The notes: generated by a model not told the origin, from the sequence alone. DNA of 6,549 bases from Acetofilamentum sp. (GCA_020720705.1 DYOJ01000132.1:1-6549); one strand, 5' to 3'. Numbered from the stretch's first letter, positions 1 to 6,549 are shown. Program-made: numbers and translations.

Positions 1-3000
1 TTCAACCTAAATTTTGCTTTGACAGAGTCCACAACATAATACATCATCGGCACCAGAAACACTGTGATAATGAGCGATGAAAGTAAGCCGCCGATAATCA
101 CCCATGCCAAACCGTTTTTCCATTCGCTTGCCGTGCCGGTTGCCATTGCGATGGGCAACATGCCGATAGCCATTGCGAGCGTGGTCATCAAAATCGGACG
201 CATACGTTCGGTGCCGGCAATGATAAGTGCCTCCTTAAAATGTTTACCTTCTGCTTTGAGTTGGTTTGTGAAATCCACAATCAGAATCGCATTTTTCGTA
301 ACCAAACCCATGAGCATAATCAAGCCTAATTGAGCAAAAAGCGTGAGGTCGTTCAAGGATAAATTCAAGGCTAACAACGCCCCGATAACTGCAGACGGCA
401 TACCGAACAAGGCAACAAACGGATAAATGTAACTGTCGTATAAAGCTATCATTATCAAATAGATAAGTATGAACGAAATAAGCAAAACCGAGCCGAGCGC
501 GCCGAAACTTTCGTTCTGCGTTTTAATATCCGCACCCCAAGTCATTTTGATTCCGTCGGGCAAGGGTTGTGTGGTCAGATAGGCTTTTACGTCATCCGCC
601 AGCGTGCCGGAGGGTCTGCCGAAGGATTCGGCGGTGATTGTAACGGAAGTTTGCCTGTCGAGGCGTTCGAGCATGGAGGGCGAATTGTTCGGAACGATGT
701 TTGCAAATTGCGACATTTCAATGGCTTGCCCCATCGGGTTTACGATTGTGAGGCGTTTTACATCATCATACGTTTGGCGATTAAAATCATCAAGGCGAAT
801 ATTTACGGGGTATTCCGTGCCGTTTTCGGTGAGTTTTGCATCGGTATTTCCGGCAAAAGCGGTGCGCAAATTTTGCCCCACGTAAGCGGTTGTCAATCCG
901 AGGCGTTGCATTTTGTCTTTGTCGGGCACCACAACAAATTCCGATGCGCCGTCTTCCACGGAAAGTTTCACGTTGTCGGCACCGGGCACAAGTTCGATTG
1001 CCGCTTCCAAAATTTTTGCTGCATTCAAAACACTGTCTAAGTGGCTGCCGCTGAGGGTAATTTTTATCGGGGCAGATTTTGGTAAAAGTCCGAGCACCGC
1101 CATCGAAACACTCACACCCGGATTTTTTTCGGTTAAATCTTTTCGCAAAAATTTCATAAAATCTTCGGTTTTGCGTGTGCGTTGGTCGGCGGGTTTGAGT
1201 TGTATCGTAAATTCCGATTTATTTGCCGCGCCCACGCCCAAACTGCCTATGCCCGTGCCGGGTCCGGCAACGTTGCTGAAGAGCGTTGCAATTTCGGGTT
1301 GTTGTAAAATATACGTTTCAATTTTTTGTGAAATCAGATTATTTTCTTGCACGGTAATGGTTTTGTCAAATTCCAAATTGAGTCGAAATTTGCCTTGGTC
1401 GCCGGTGGACATCATTTCTTTTCCGATAATGCCTTGTTTCATAACTGCCAATGTCATAACGAATAACAGAAGCACAACGCCGGTAAAAATCAGTTTATGG
1501 CTAAGCACCCACGCCAATTTTTTGCCGTACCATGCAATAAAATTTTGGAGTTGATGCTCAAACCACAATAAAAATCGGTTCATCGGATTGGTGGGACGCA
1601 AATCTTCTTTTTTACCGATACGCGAAGCAAGCCACGGCGTAAGCGTAAATCCGACGAGCAAACTCGTTAAGGTTGAAGTAATTACGACCACCGAAAATTG
1701 GCGAAGCATGTCGGCAACAAACACTTGCAAAAATAAAATCGGTAGGAAAACGACCACATCAACCAAAGTGATTGAAAGTGCTGAAAATCCGATTTCCATA
1801 CGTCCGTCCATCGCGGCGGTGCGTTTGTCTTTGCCCATATCCAAATGTCGCTGGATATTTTCCAAAACCACAATGGCATCGTCCACCAACACGCCGATAA
1901 TCAGGGACATAGCAAGCAGTGTCATCAAATTTAAAGTGTAATCCAACATCCACATCACGGCAAAAGCCGTAACCAGCGAAGTCGGGATGGAGACCAAAAC
2001 AATCAGCGAATTTCTGTAACTTCTTAAAAACAAAAGCATTACAACGGAAACTAAAATCACGGCTAAAATCAAATCGTCCACAACGGATTCCACCGCCGCA
2101 ATGGTGTTGTCGGTAGAATCGTCTGCAATTATGAATTTTGTTTCTGTTGCAACATTCTGAATTTCAATAGCTTTAACTTTCTCTCGCACAAGTTTTGAAA
2201 CTTCAACAGCATTCGCATCGCCTTGTTTTTTGAGCAAAAGTCCGATACCCTCAACGCCGTTAAATCGGCTTACGGATTCCGTTTCGCGGATGCCGTCCGT
2301 AACGGTTGCCACATCGCGCACATACACAGGGCTTTGCAATGCAGGCATCGCAATTTGAACATCCGAAATTTGTTGAATCGTATTGAATTTTCCGGTCAGG
2401 CGGACGGAGTTTAACTCGTTGTTTGTCTTTACGTTACCGGCAGGAATATCCAATCCGGAGCGCAAAATGGCATCTGTAACCTGTGAAAGCGACAATTTGT
2501 AAAGTTTCAATTTATCTTGATTGACTTTTACCTGAATTTCGCGTGCCTCGCCGCCTAAAATCGTAATTTCCGCAACGCCTTTAAGTTGTTGAATTTGAGG
2601 CAGATATTCATCTTGCATTTTTTGATAAAATTCGGTAGCCGGCAAATTACTCGTAGCACTTATGTAGATGATAGGCAAGTCGTTAGGTGAAACTTTGGTC
2701 ATCACGGGGCTTGAAATTTCATCGGGCAAATCTTTGCGGATGTTATCAATGTAACGTTGCGCATCCTGCATTGCCTTGTCCACATTTGTGCCGTATTTGA
2801 GGTTGGCGATGATAACTGAGGCATTCGGCATGGACTTAGTTTCCAGATAATCAACACCTTCCAAGTTCGAGAGGGCATCTTCAATTTTGCGCGACACGGA
2901 CGTTTCAACCTCTTCGGGTTCTGCTCCCGGGTAAATGGTTTTGATAACCACAACGGGCTGCGCAAAATCGGGTAACAGCTCGTAAGTCAGGTTCTTATAC

Positions 3001-3083
3001 CCGATAATGCCGAGCAAAATAAACACGCTGAAGATGACGATAATTAAAGACGGTCGTTTTATTGCTATTTCTGTAATATTCAT
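1..3083 (-). CDS. RND multidrug efflux permease, AcrB/HAE1 type (C-terminal end beyond the window)
   Basis: Inner-membrane proton/substrate antiporter of a tripartite efflux pump. It takes amphiphilic compounds from the periplasm or outer leaflet and passes them to the TolC channel. Read from the ATG at 3083, the frame is open for 1027 codons down to base 3 with no stop or frameshift. AcrB relatives are about 1030-1060 residues, so only a short tail is missing. TM1 is at about 13-30, followed by the porter motif PGAEPEEVE (about 52-60). TM2-TM6 lie at about 335-480, TM7 at about 530-548, the second periplasmic loop at about 560-860, and TM8-TM12 from about 862 onward. The proton-relay residues are present: D401 and D402 in LVDDAIVVLEN (TM4), K930 in GLVTKNAILIVDF (TM10), and R960 and T967 in RMRPILMTT (TM11). 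The paired aspartates fit drug-type HAE rather than metal-type HME pumps. It is the last pump gene in the operon and is separated from its adaptor by the IVP cassette. The actual substrate cannot be read from sequence. Confidence 0.95.
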   Translation of the reverse strand, partial: MNITEIAIKRPSLIIVIFSVFILLGIIGYKNLTYELLPDFAQPVVVIKTIYPGAEPEEVETSVSRKIEDALSNLEGVDYLETKSMPNASVIIANLKYGTNVDKAMQDAQRYIDNIRKDLPDEISSPVMTKVSPNDLPIIYISATSNLPATEFYQKMQDEYLPQIQQLKGVAEITILGGEAREIQVKVNQDKLKLYKLSLSQVTDAILRSGLDIPAGNVKTNNELNSVRLTGKFNTIQQISDVQIAMPALQSPVYVRDVATVTDGIRETESVSRFNGVEGIGLLLKKQGDANAVEVSKLVREKVKAIEIQNVATETKFIIADDSTDNTIAAVESVVDDLILAVILVSVVMLLFLRSYRNSLIVLVSIPTSLVTAFAVMWMLDYTLNLMTLLAMSLIIGVLVDDAIVVLENIQRHLDMGKDKRTAAMDGRMEIGFSALSITLVDVVVFLPILFLQVFVADMLRQFSVVVITSTLTSLLVGFTLTPWLASRIGKKEDLRPTNPMNRFLLWFEHQLQNFIAWYGKKLAWVLSHKLIFTGVVLLLFVMTLAVMKQGIIGKEMMSTGDQGKFRLNLEFDKTITVQENNLISQKIETYILQQPEIATLFSNVAGPGTGIGSLGVGAANKSEFTIQLKPADQRTRKTEDFMKFLRKDLTEKNPGVSVSMAVLGLLPKSAPIKITLSGSHLDSVLNAAKILEAAIELVPGADNVKLSVEDGASEFVVVPDKDKMQRLGLTTAYVGQNLRTAFAGNTDAKLTENGTEYPVNIRLDDFNRQTYDDVKRLTIVNPMGQAIEMSQFANIVPNNSPSMLERLDRQTSVTITAESFGRPSGTLADDVKAYLTTQPLPDGIKMTWGADIKTQNESFGALGSVLLISFILIYLIMIALYDSYIYPFVALFGMPSAVIGALLALNLSLNDLTLFAQLGLIMLMGLVTKNAILIVDFTNQLKAEGKHFKEALIIAGTERMRPILMTTLAMAIGMLPIAMATGTASEWKNGLAWVIIGGLLSSLIITVFLVPMMYYVVDSVKAKFRL

Positions 3084-3085
3084 AA

Positions 3086-3113
3086 TCAATTTAGAATTAG
3101 GAATTAAGAATTA
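3086..3113. repeat. Left arm of 28-bp inverted repeat flanking the IVP gene
   Basis: This is a run of 7-base units related to GAATTAG (plus-strand units at about 3088-3094, 3095-3101, 3102-3108 and 3109-3113). Its reverse complement matches 3471-3498 at 26 of 28 positions without gaps; the mismatches are at 3092/3492 and 3107/3477. The IVP stop codon (3106-3104) lies inside this arm. The arm ends 2 nt before the permease ATG (3083-3081). In the minus-strand mRNA it is the 3' half of a possible long stem. Confidence 0.9.
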
Positions 3114-3463
3114 AGATTTTTTTTTGATGAACCCAGTATTGATGCGAGTATTTTACATAATTCATCTGCATCGCTTATCAAACTGTCTGCTTGTTTTTCA
3201 TCCAAAAAGAACGTTTCTTTGAGTAGTTTAATCCAATATATTGTCTCACGCGCTTCCTTGTATGCAATTGAGTTTTTTGCAATAAAATCTTTTTTAGATT
3301 GCCCCCCGACAGCTTCTTCTACATTTGCACCTATTGACGTTCCGCTTCTGAGCATTTGTTTAGACAGAACAAATTCTTTCTTCTCGTCCTGTAAAAATTT
3401 ATAAGCATTCACGATTCTAATTGCGAATGCAAAACTCTTGGTTTGTATGATATTATCCTTCAT
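3104..3463 (-). CDS. Four-helix-bundle protein, 23S rRNA-intervening-sequence (IVP/S23) family
   Basis: A complete 119-residue protein, the usual size for this family. Hallmarks in order are helix 1 with KSFAFAIRIVNAYKFL (9-24), then the family signature QMLRSGTSIGANVEEA (36-51). Next come DFIAKNSIAYKEARETIYWIKLL (59-81, helix 3) and a final helix DSLISDADELCKILASIL (93-110). A basic, low-complexity tail SSKKNLNS follows and is partly encoded by the flanking repeat. There is no signal peptide or membrane segment, so it should be cytosolic. The family adopts a four-helix bundle related to the Avd accessory protein of diversity-generating retroelements. Its cellular role is unknown, and nucleic-acid binding is only a suspicion. 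The ATG at 3463 follows an A/T-rich leader, with GGAATTA from the repeat just upstream. Its place inside an efflux operon probably reflects the cassette rather than a pump function. Confidence 0.9.
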   Translation of the reverse strand: MKDNIIQTKSFAFAIRIVNAYKFLQDEKKEFVLSKQMLRSGTSIGANVEEAVGGQSKKDFIAKNSIAYKEARETIYWIKLLKETFFLDEKQADSLISDADELCKILASILGSSKKNLNS

Positions 3464-3470
3464 ATTATTA

Positions 3471-3498
3471 TAATTCCTAATTCCTAATTCTTAATTGA
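3471..3498. repeat. Right arm of 28-bp inverted repeat flanking the IVP gene
   Basis: This arm has the same heptad architecture as the left arm in opposite orientation. Read on the minus strand it is CAATTAA followed by two GAATTAG units and a partial third. The adaptor TAG stop (3486-3484) is formed by one GAATTAG unit, so the last adaptor codons (IKN) are also written in repeat sequence. It lies 7 bp upstream of the IVP ATG and may supply its weak ribosome-binding sequence (GGA). In mRNA it is the 5' half of the possible stem. Confidence 0.9.
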
Positions 3499-4557
3499 AA
3501 TATTTGCGCCGTCAAAGAGGTTTAAGAATCCGTTTGTTATTAAAATTTCGCCGCCCGAAAGTCCGGACGATACCGTTGCGCGATTGCTGTAACGTTCTGA
3601 AACAGTGATATTTTGTAAGACCGCTTTTCCGTTCTTCACAACATATACTTGCGGTTGCTCCGTTGTGCCGACTATTGCACGCGCCGGAATTGAAATTTGG
3701 GCTGATTTTTGTTCAACGCTCACATTCAATTTCCCGAACATGCCTGATTTCAACTTCAAATCCGGAGTGTTTTGCACCGAAAATTGCACGGGAAAACTAT
3801 TGCCGGCATTTGCTTTGCTGCCGATTAAGCTGATTTTTCCGTTCAAAATCATGTCCGGGTAACTATCTGCCGTAAGCTCAAAAACTTTGTTTTCGGCGAA
3901 GTTAGGTAGCTCAAATTCAGGCACATTTATTGTAAATTTAAGGCTCGAAATGTCCGTAATTTGGAGCAAAGGCACACCCGGCGCTGCGAATGCGCCTTCT
4001 TCTGAGAGTTTTGCAGTAACGATACCGGCGAATGGCGCGGAAATGCTCGTTTTAATAATTTGTTCAACAAGCGTAGCGCGCTGAATTTTAGCAGCTTTCA
4101 AGCCAAGTTCAGCTTTTTCCAATTGTATGCCCTGAACGGCTTCGGCTTTTGCCAAAACGGTGTAACGTGCCACGTCTGATTCTAAGCCTTCTATTTGAAT
4201 ATCAACACTTTGTAACTGCAATTTTAATAAGGAATTGTCTAATTGTATCAAATTTTGAGCTTTTGAGACGTTTGTCCCGACATCCACGAGAACGGCGATA
4301 ATTTTCCCTTGCACTTCGGCACTGATTTTCGTTTCTTTGTTCGGCTCAAACGTCCCGCTAATTGTGTAACTGCGGTCGGTCGTTTCGCGCGAAACGGTTT
4401 CTGCCGTTACGCTTACCGGTGTTGATTTATCGTATTGATATACACGGTCTTCCGTCGCTTTTTTGTTGCTTTTAAGTTGCAGAACCACCACAACGCCCAG
4501 CACCGCCAAAATAACAAGCGTAACAATAACGCGCACAGTTTTTGTTCTATTTGCCAT
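3484..4557 (-). CDS. RND efflux periplasmic adaptor (membrane-fusion protein, HlyD/AcrA type)
   Basis: This protein bridges the inner-membrane permease and the TolC channel. It is 357 residues, normal for the family. An N-terminal membrane anchor lies at about 9-27 (VRVIVTLVILAVLGVVVVL). There is no lipobox cysteine, so it is probably membrane-anchored rather than a lipoprotein. The first half of the lipoyl domain is at about 75-108 (SAEVQGKIIAVLVDVGTNV). A short alpha-hairpin follows at about 109-168. The second lipoyl half is the clear signature ISAPFAGIVTAKLSEEGAF at 172-190. A beta-barrel lies at about 205-280, with SGMFGKLNV at 271-279, and a membrane-proximal domain at about 285-355. 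The start lies 16 bp after the channel gene stop. The preceding leader is A-rich (AAAAAAAATAAAAATCTT) with no Shine-Dalgarno, as is common in Bacteroidetes. Its stop codon lies in the inverted repeat bordering the IVP gene. Confidence 0.95.
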   Translation of the reverse strand: MANRTKTVRVIVTLVILAVLGVVVVLQLKSNKKATEDRVYQYDKSTPVSVTAETVSRETTDRSYTISGTFEPNKETKISAEVQGKIIAVLVDVGTNVSKAQNLIQLDNSLLKLQLQSVDIQIEGLESDVARYTVLAKAEAVQGIQLEKAELGLKAAKIQRATLVEQIIKTSISAPFAGIVTAKLSEEGAFAAPGVPLLQITDISSLKFTINVPEFELPNFAENKVFELTADSYPDMILNGKISLIGSKANAGNSFPVQFSVQNTPDLKLKSGMFGKLNVSVEQKSAQISIPARAIVGTTEQPQVYVVKNGKAVLQNITVSERYSNRATVSSGLSGGEILITNGFLNLFDGANISIKN

Positions 4558-4573
4558 AAGATTTTTATTTTTT

Positions 4574-5899
4574 TTATTCGTTTATAATTTGATTTGTAAG
4601 TTTTCTGAGTTCTAATTCGGCTTTCAAATAATCGGCAAGTGCGTTTATATTAAGCTGTTGCGCCTCGCGCAAGGCATTATCCGCCAGCAAAACATCAGTG
4701 AGCGATGCGGTGCCTTCTTTTTGTTGCAAAAGGGTGTTGTCATACACGTTTTGTGCCAAATTGATTTGTTTTTGCGTATTCAATATTGTTTTTTGGGCTG
4801 TAAGTAGCTGGTTGTAAGCATTTTTAGTCTGAATATCGGACTGTTCCGTGAGCAATTCAACTCGCAAATTACTGTTGCGCAGCTCAATTTTTTTCTGATT
4901 TATTTTGCGTTGCGTTACCGTTCCGTTAAAAATCGGATACGAAAATTGCACACCGACATAGCTTACATCGTAAAAATTCAAAAAATTATTAGGTTCTTCG
5001 TCATATCCGAAACCTGTTTTGCCCCACGCGCCGTAAGCCGAAAGACTTGGAAGACGCGATAGTTTCAAAGCATCTAACTCACTCTCAATCAACTTGTTTT
5101 GCACATTTACAAGTTCAACATCCAGCGAAGTACCTGTTGCAAGCTCGGTGCGGAACTCCGTTACGTTAAATAGCTCTGTTACAATTAGTTCGGAAGAATT
5201 TTGTCCGAGCATGAAATTCATATTTGCCAACGCCAAATCAAGTCTGTTTTGAACCAGAAGTTTTTGAGTTTGAAGTTGTTCATGCAAAAGGCTGACTTTC
5301 GTTACATCGGTTTGTTTTGCAAGTAATTGGTTGTGAAGTAGTTCGGTGTTTTTTAAGAGGATTTCTGTATTCTCAATATTTTTTTCGATGAATATGATTT
5401 GAGAGCTTAAAATTTGAGCCGTGTAATACAAATTTGAAATGTCGAACAAGAGTTGTTCTTCTGTTTTTCGGTATTGTAATTCACTCATTTCTAAACCAAT
5501 AGCTGTTGCTTTGATGCCGCCGTAAATTTGCGCATTGAACAAGGGAATTTGCATTTGCAACGTTGCACTGATGTTGTGCGGCACGCCGAATTGCGTTTCT
5601 TTGAACTGCCCTTCCGGTCCGCCGAACATGGTCATCGGGATAAGGTTGTAAGGCTGGTCAATGTAATATTTGTAGTCCGCTACTGCAGAAATTTTCGGAA
5701 TCAATCCCGCGATGCTCTCTTGACGTTTCTGTTCGCTTAACTCAATCGTGTTTTCACTGATTTTTAAGGACTTATTGTAAACTTTTGCCGAATCTATGCA
5801 CTGTTGCAAGCTCCAAACCTGCGACTGAGAATGTGCATATTCGACCAAAAAGAAAACGATAAACGTCAAAATTAAAAGTCTGTTAATGTTTACTGACAT
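4574..5899 (-). CDS. TolC-family outer-membrane efflux channel
   Basis: This is the outer-membrane exit duct of the pump, 441 residues long. A signal peptide (1 to about 24) has a hydrophobic core LLILTFIVFFLV and a plausible cleavage site after AHS (22-24). No cysteine follows, so this is not an OprM-like lipoprotein. The mature protein begins with WSLQQCIDSAKVYNKSLKISE, the usual first helix of the family. Two outer-membrane-efflux repeats follow: the first covers about 29-245, and the second starts near LPSLSAYGAWG (about 290-300). The region ends with EGTASLTDVLLADNALREAQ and LKAELELRKL, typical of the last long helices. It is rich in Gln, Asn and Leu heptads, as expected for the coiled-coil tunnel. 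It begins 23 bp after the regulator stop. The next gene, the adaptor, follows after 16 bp, so co-transcription is likely. Confidence 0.95.
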   Translation of the reverse strand: MSVNINRLLILTFIVFFLVEYAHSQSQVWSLQQCIDSAKVYNKSLKISENTIELSEQKRQESIAGLIPKISAVADYKYYIDQPYNLIPMTMFGGPEGQFKETQFGVPHNISATLQMQIPLFNAQIYGGIKATAIGLEMSELQYRKTEEQLLFDISNLYYTAQILSSQIIFIEKNIENTEILLKNTELLHNQLLAKQTDVTKVSLLHEQLQTQKLLVQNRLDLALANMNFMLGQNSSELIVTELFNVTEFRTELATGTSLDVELVNVQNKLIESELDALKLSRLPSLSAYGAWGKTGFGYDEEPNNFLNFYDVSYVGVQFSYPIFNGTVTQRKINQKKIELRNSNLRVELLTEQSDIQTKNAYNQLLTAQKTILNTQKQINLAQNVYDNTLLQQKEGTASLTDVLLADNALREAQQLNINALADYLKAELELRKLTNQIINE

Positions 5900-5922
5900 A
5901 ATATTTCAAATTTTTTTAGAAC

Positions 5923-6513
5923 TTAATTTTTTCTTATTAAAAGTGTTATCGAATTTATTAATTCAACCCCACGCACGGTCAAATCATAAGTGTAGCCTGC
6001 CATGTGCCACTGTTTCACGAACATACGAAGCGAGCCTAAAACGATTGTCGCCAATGATGACGCATCAATGTCTGTTCGTATTTCATTGTCCTCTTGTCCG
6101 TTTTTGAGAATTAAAGTCAATTTATCGGTATTGGTTTTCATTAATTGTTGCACTTTTTCAACCAAAACGGCTTCGTTTCTGAATATTTCTTCAGAAAAAA
6201 TGACAGCAACCAAAGGCGGAGTTGCAGTAAATGCTTGAAAATGAATTGAAAACAATCTTTCAATCTTTTTTAATACGGATGATTTTGTTTCGCTCTCCGT
6301 TAGGAAATATTTTTCTGAATTTTGTTTAAAAAAGTCTAAAATTGCGACTAAAATTTTGGTTTTATTTTCGTAATGGCGGTAAATTGCTGCTTCGGTAAAT
6401 CCAATTTTTTTTGCAAGATTTTTAATCGTTAAGCCCTGAATACCGCTCTCATCAATGATTTGAAGAGATACGGTGATGATTTCTTTCTGTCGCGCTGATA
6501 ATTCTGAGTTCAT
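5923..6513 (-). CDS. TetR/AcrR-family transcriptional repressor of the efflux operon
   Basis: A 196-residue, single-domain-pair regulator. The N-terminal DNA-binding domain covers about 8-55. It contains ESGIQGLTIKNLAKKIGFTEAAIYRHYENKTKIL (22-55), the classic TetR helix-turn-helix with recognition helix FTEAAIYRHY (39-48). The remaining residues (about 60-196) form a variable all-helical domain that would bind ligand and dimerise. It is the first gene of the operon and is read in the same direction as the pump genes, so repressor and pump probably share one promoter in an autoregulatory loop. A -7 box and an imperfect palindrome precede its start. Ligand and operator are not demonstrated. The closest general analogue is AcrR control of acrAB, but there the regulator gene is divergent. 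Confidence 0.92.
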   Translation of the reverse strand: MNSELSARQKEIITVSLQIIDESGIQGLTIKNLAKKIGFTEAAIYRHYENKTKILVAILDFFKQNSEKYFLTESETKSSVLKKIERLFSIHFQAFTATPPLVAVIFSEEIFRNEAVLVEKVQQLMKTNTDKLTLILKNGQEDNEIRTDIDASSLATIVLGSLRMFVKQWHMAGYTYDLTVRGVELINSITLLIRKN

Positions 6514-6524
6514 TTTAAATGTAT

Positions 6525-6536
6525 GTAAGTATTCAC
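6525..6536. promoter_or_regulatory. Candidate TetR operator between promoter and regulator start
   Basis: On the minus strand this reads GTGAATACTTAC, an imperfect palindrome (8 of 12 positions symmetric, GTnAnTAnTnAC). It overlaps the expected transcription start, just downstream of the -7 box. The adjoining minus-strand TACATACATTT (6527-6517) equals half of the operator I recall for E. coli AcrR. Binding here would block initiation. The site is short and AT-rich, so chance similarity is possible. Confidence 0.4.
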
Positions 6537-6539
6537 TGA

Positions 6540-6547
6540 CAAAAGTA
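6540..6547 (-). promoter_or_regulatory. Bacteroidetes-type -7 promoter box (TAnnTTTG)
   Basis: The minus strand carries TACTTTTG, an exact match to the Bacteroidetes primary sigma factor -7 consensus TAnnTTTG. It lies 26 bp upstream of the regulator ATG. The matching -33 TTTG/TTG element would fall just beyond the right edge of the window, so the promoter is only half visible. Its position in front of the first gene supports one transcript for the whole operon. Confidence 0.55.
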
Positions 6548-6549
6548 AA

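Larger units (their letters stand above)
3086..3498. mobile_element. Candidate IVP cassette: four-helix-bundle gene between inverted repeats, inserted in the efflux operon
   Basis: A unit of about 413 bp consists of two 28-bp inverted repeat arms and a 357-bp interior holding a single IVP-family gene. It separates adaptor and permease, which are normally adjacent. The remaining junctions in this operon are only 16 and 23 bp. The interior is about 35% GC, lower than the flanking adaptor and permease. IVP genes are best known from intervening sequences in 23S rRNA genes, where terminal complementary sequences form a stem. The layout here is analogous, but the host site is a protein operon. No transposase is encoded, and no target-site duplication could be established: the bases outside the arms do not give a clear direct repeat. 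Mobility is therefore inference. The alternative is an old resident gene with a structured mRNA border. Confidence 0.5.

Noticed and set aside
64..1941. Several long open frames on the plus strand (for example 567-1040, 913-1554 and 1588-1941).
   Set aside because: They lie antisense to the permease, whose frame is continuous and carries all family motifs. Their predicted proteins are low-complexity and match no family I recognise.
1..3083. Possible frameshift or pseudogene in the permease, because of its length and open edge.
   Set aside because: I translated codon by codon at the start, middle and end. The same frame gives TM1, D401/D402, the residue 501 region, K930 and T967 with no stop.
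3086..3498. Diversity-generating retroelement, because the IVP fold resembles Avd.
   Set aside because: There is no reverse transcriptase, template repeat or variable repeat in the window. The IVP protein has the plain IVP signature.
3086..3498. CRISPR-like array from the short repeats.
   Set aside because: The units are 7 bp, contiguous and without spacers, and they occur only as two opposed arms.
3484..4557. Metal (HME/Cus-type) efflux system instead of a drug pump.
   Set aside because: The permease has the HAE-type VDDAIVVLEN in TM4, and the adaptor lacks metal-binding Met/His clusters.
4561..4575. T-rich tract that could be part of a terminator.
   Set aside because: On the coding (minus) strand it is an A-run leader of the adaptor gene. 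No plus-strand gene or GC-rich stem precedes it.

Overview
The window reads as part of a Bacteroidota (Bacteroidetes-type) chromosome. Two things point that way. The only recognisable promoter element fits the Bacteroidetes -7 consensus TAnnTTTG. The genes are preceded by A/T-rich leaders without clear Shine-Dalgarno sequences. GC content is moderate: about 43-50% in the adaptor and permease stretches I counted, and lower in the regulator. I cannot name a genus.

Everything real lies on the minus strand and forms one compact operon, read from right to left. It starts with a TetR/AcrR-family regulator (6513-5923), followed by a TolC-family outer-membrane channel (5899-4574), an RND periplasmic adaptor of the HlyD/AcrA type (4557-3484), a small four-helix-bundle protein of the 23S rRNA-intervening-sequence (IVP) family (3463-3104), and an AcrB/HAE1-type RND permease (3083 to beyond base 1). 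The permease frame is open for 1027 codons and leaves the window close to its expected C-terminus. Channel, adaptor and permease together would make a complete tripartite, proton-driven efflux pump. The TetR protein is the likely autoregulated, ligand-responsive repressor. A -7 box and an imperfect palindrome sit just upstream of it.

The unusual part is the junction between adaptor and permease. The other gene junctions are 16 and 23 bp, but here about 400 bp are interposed. They hold the IVP gene, bracketed by a 28-bp imperfect inverted repeat (26/28 identical) built from a 7-base GAATTAG-like unit. The adaptor stop codon lies inside one arm and the IVP stop codon inside the other. The second arm ends 2 nt before the permease start codon. 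This resembles the known arrangement in 23S rRNA genes, where an IVP gene sits in a hairpin-bounded intervening sequence. Here it is in a protein-coding efflux operon. I infer a mobile or formerly mobile IVP cassette that may also affect processing or translation of the operon mRNA.

No tRNA, rRNA, CRISPR array, transposase or convincing terminator was seen, and no gene is supported on the plus strand.
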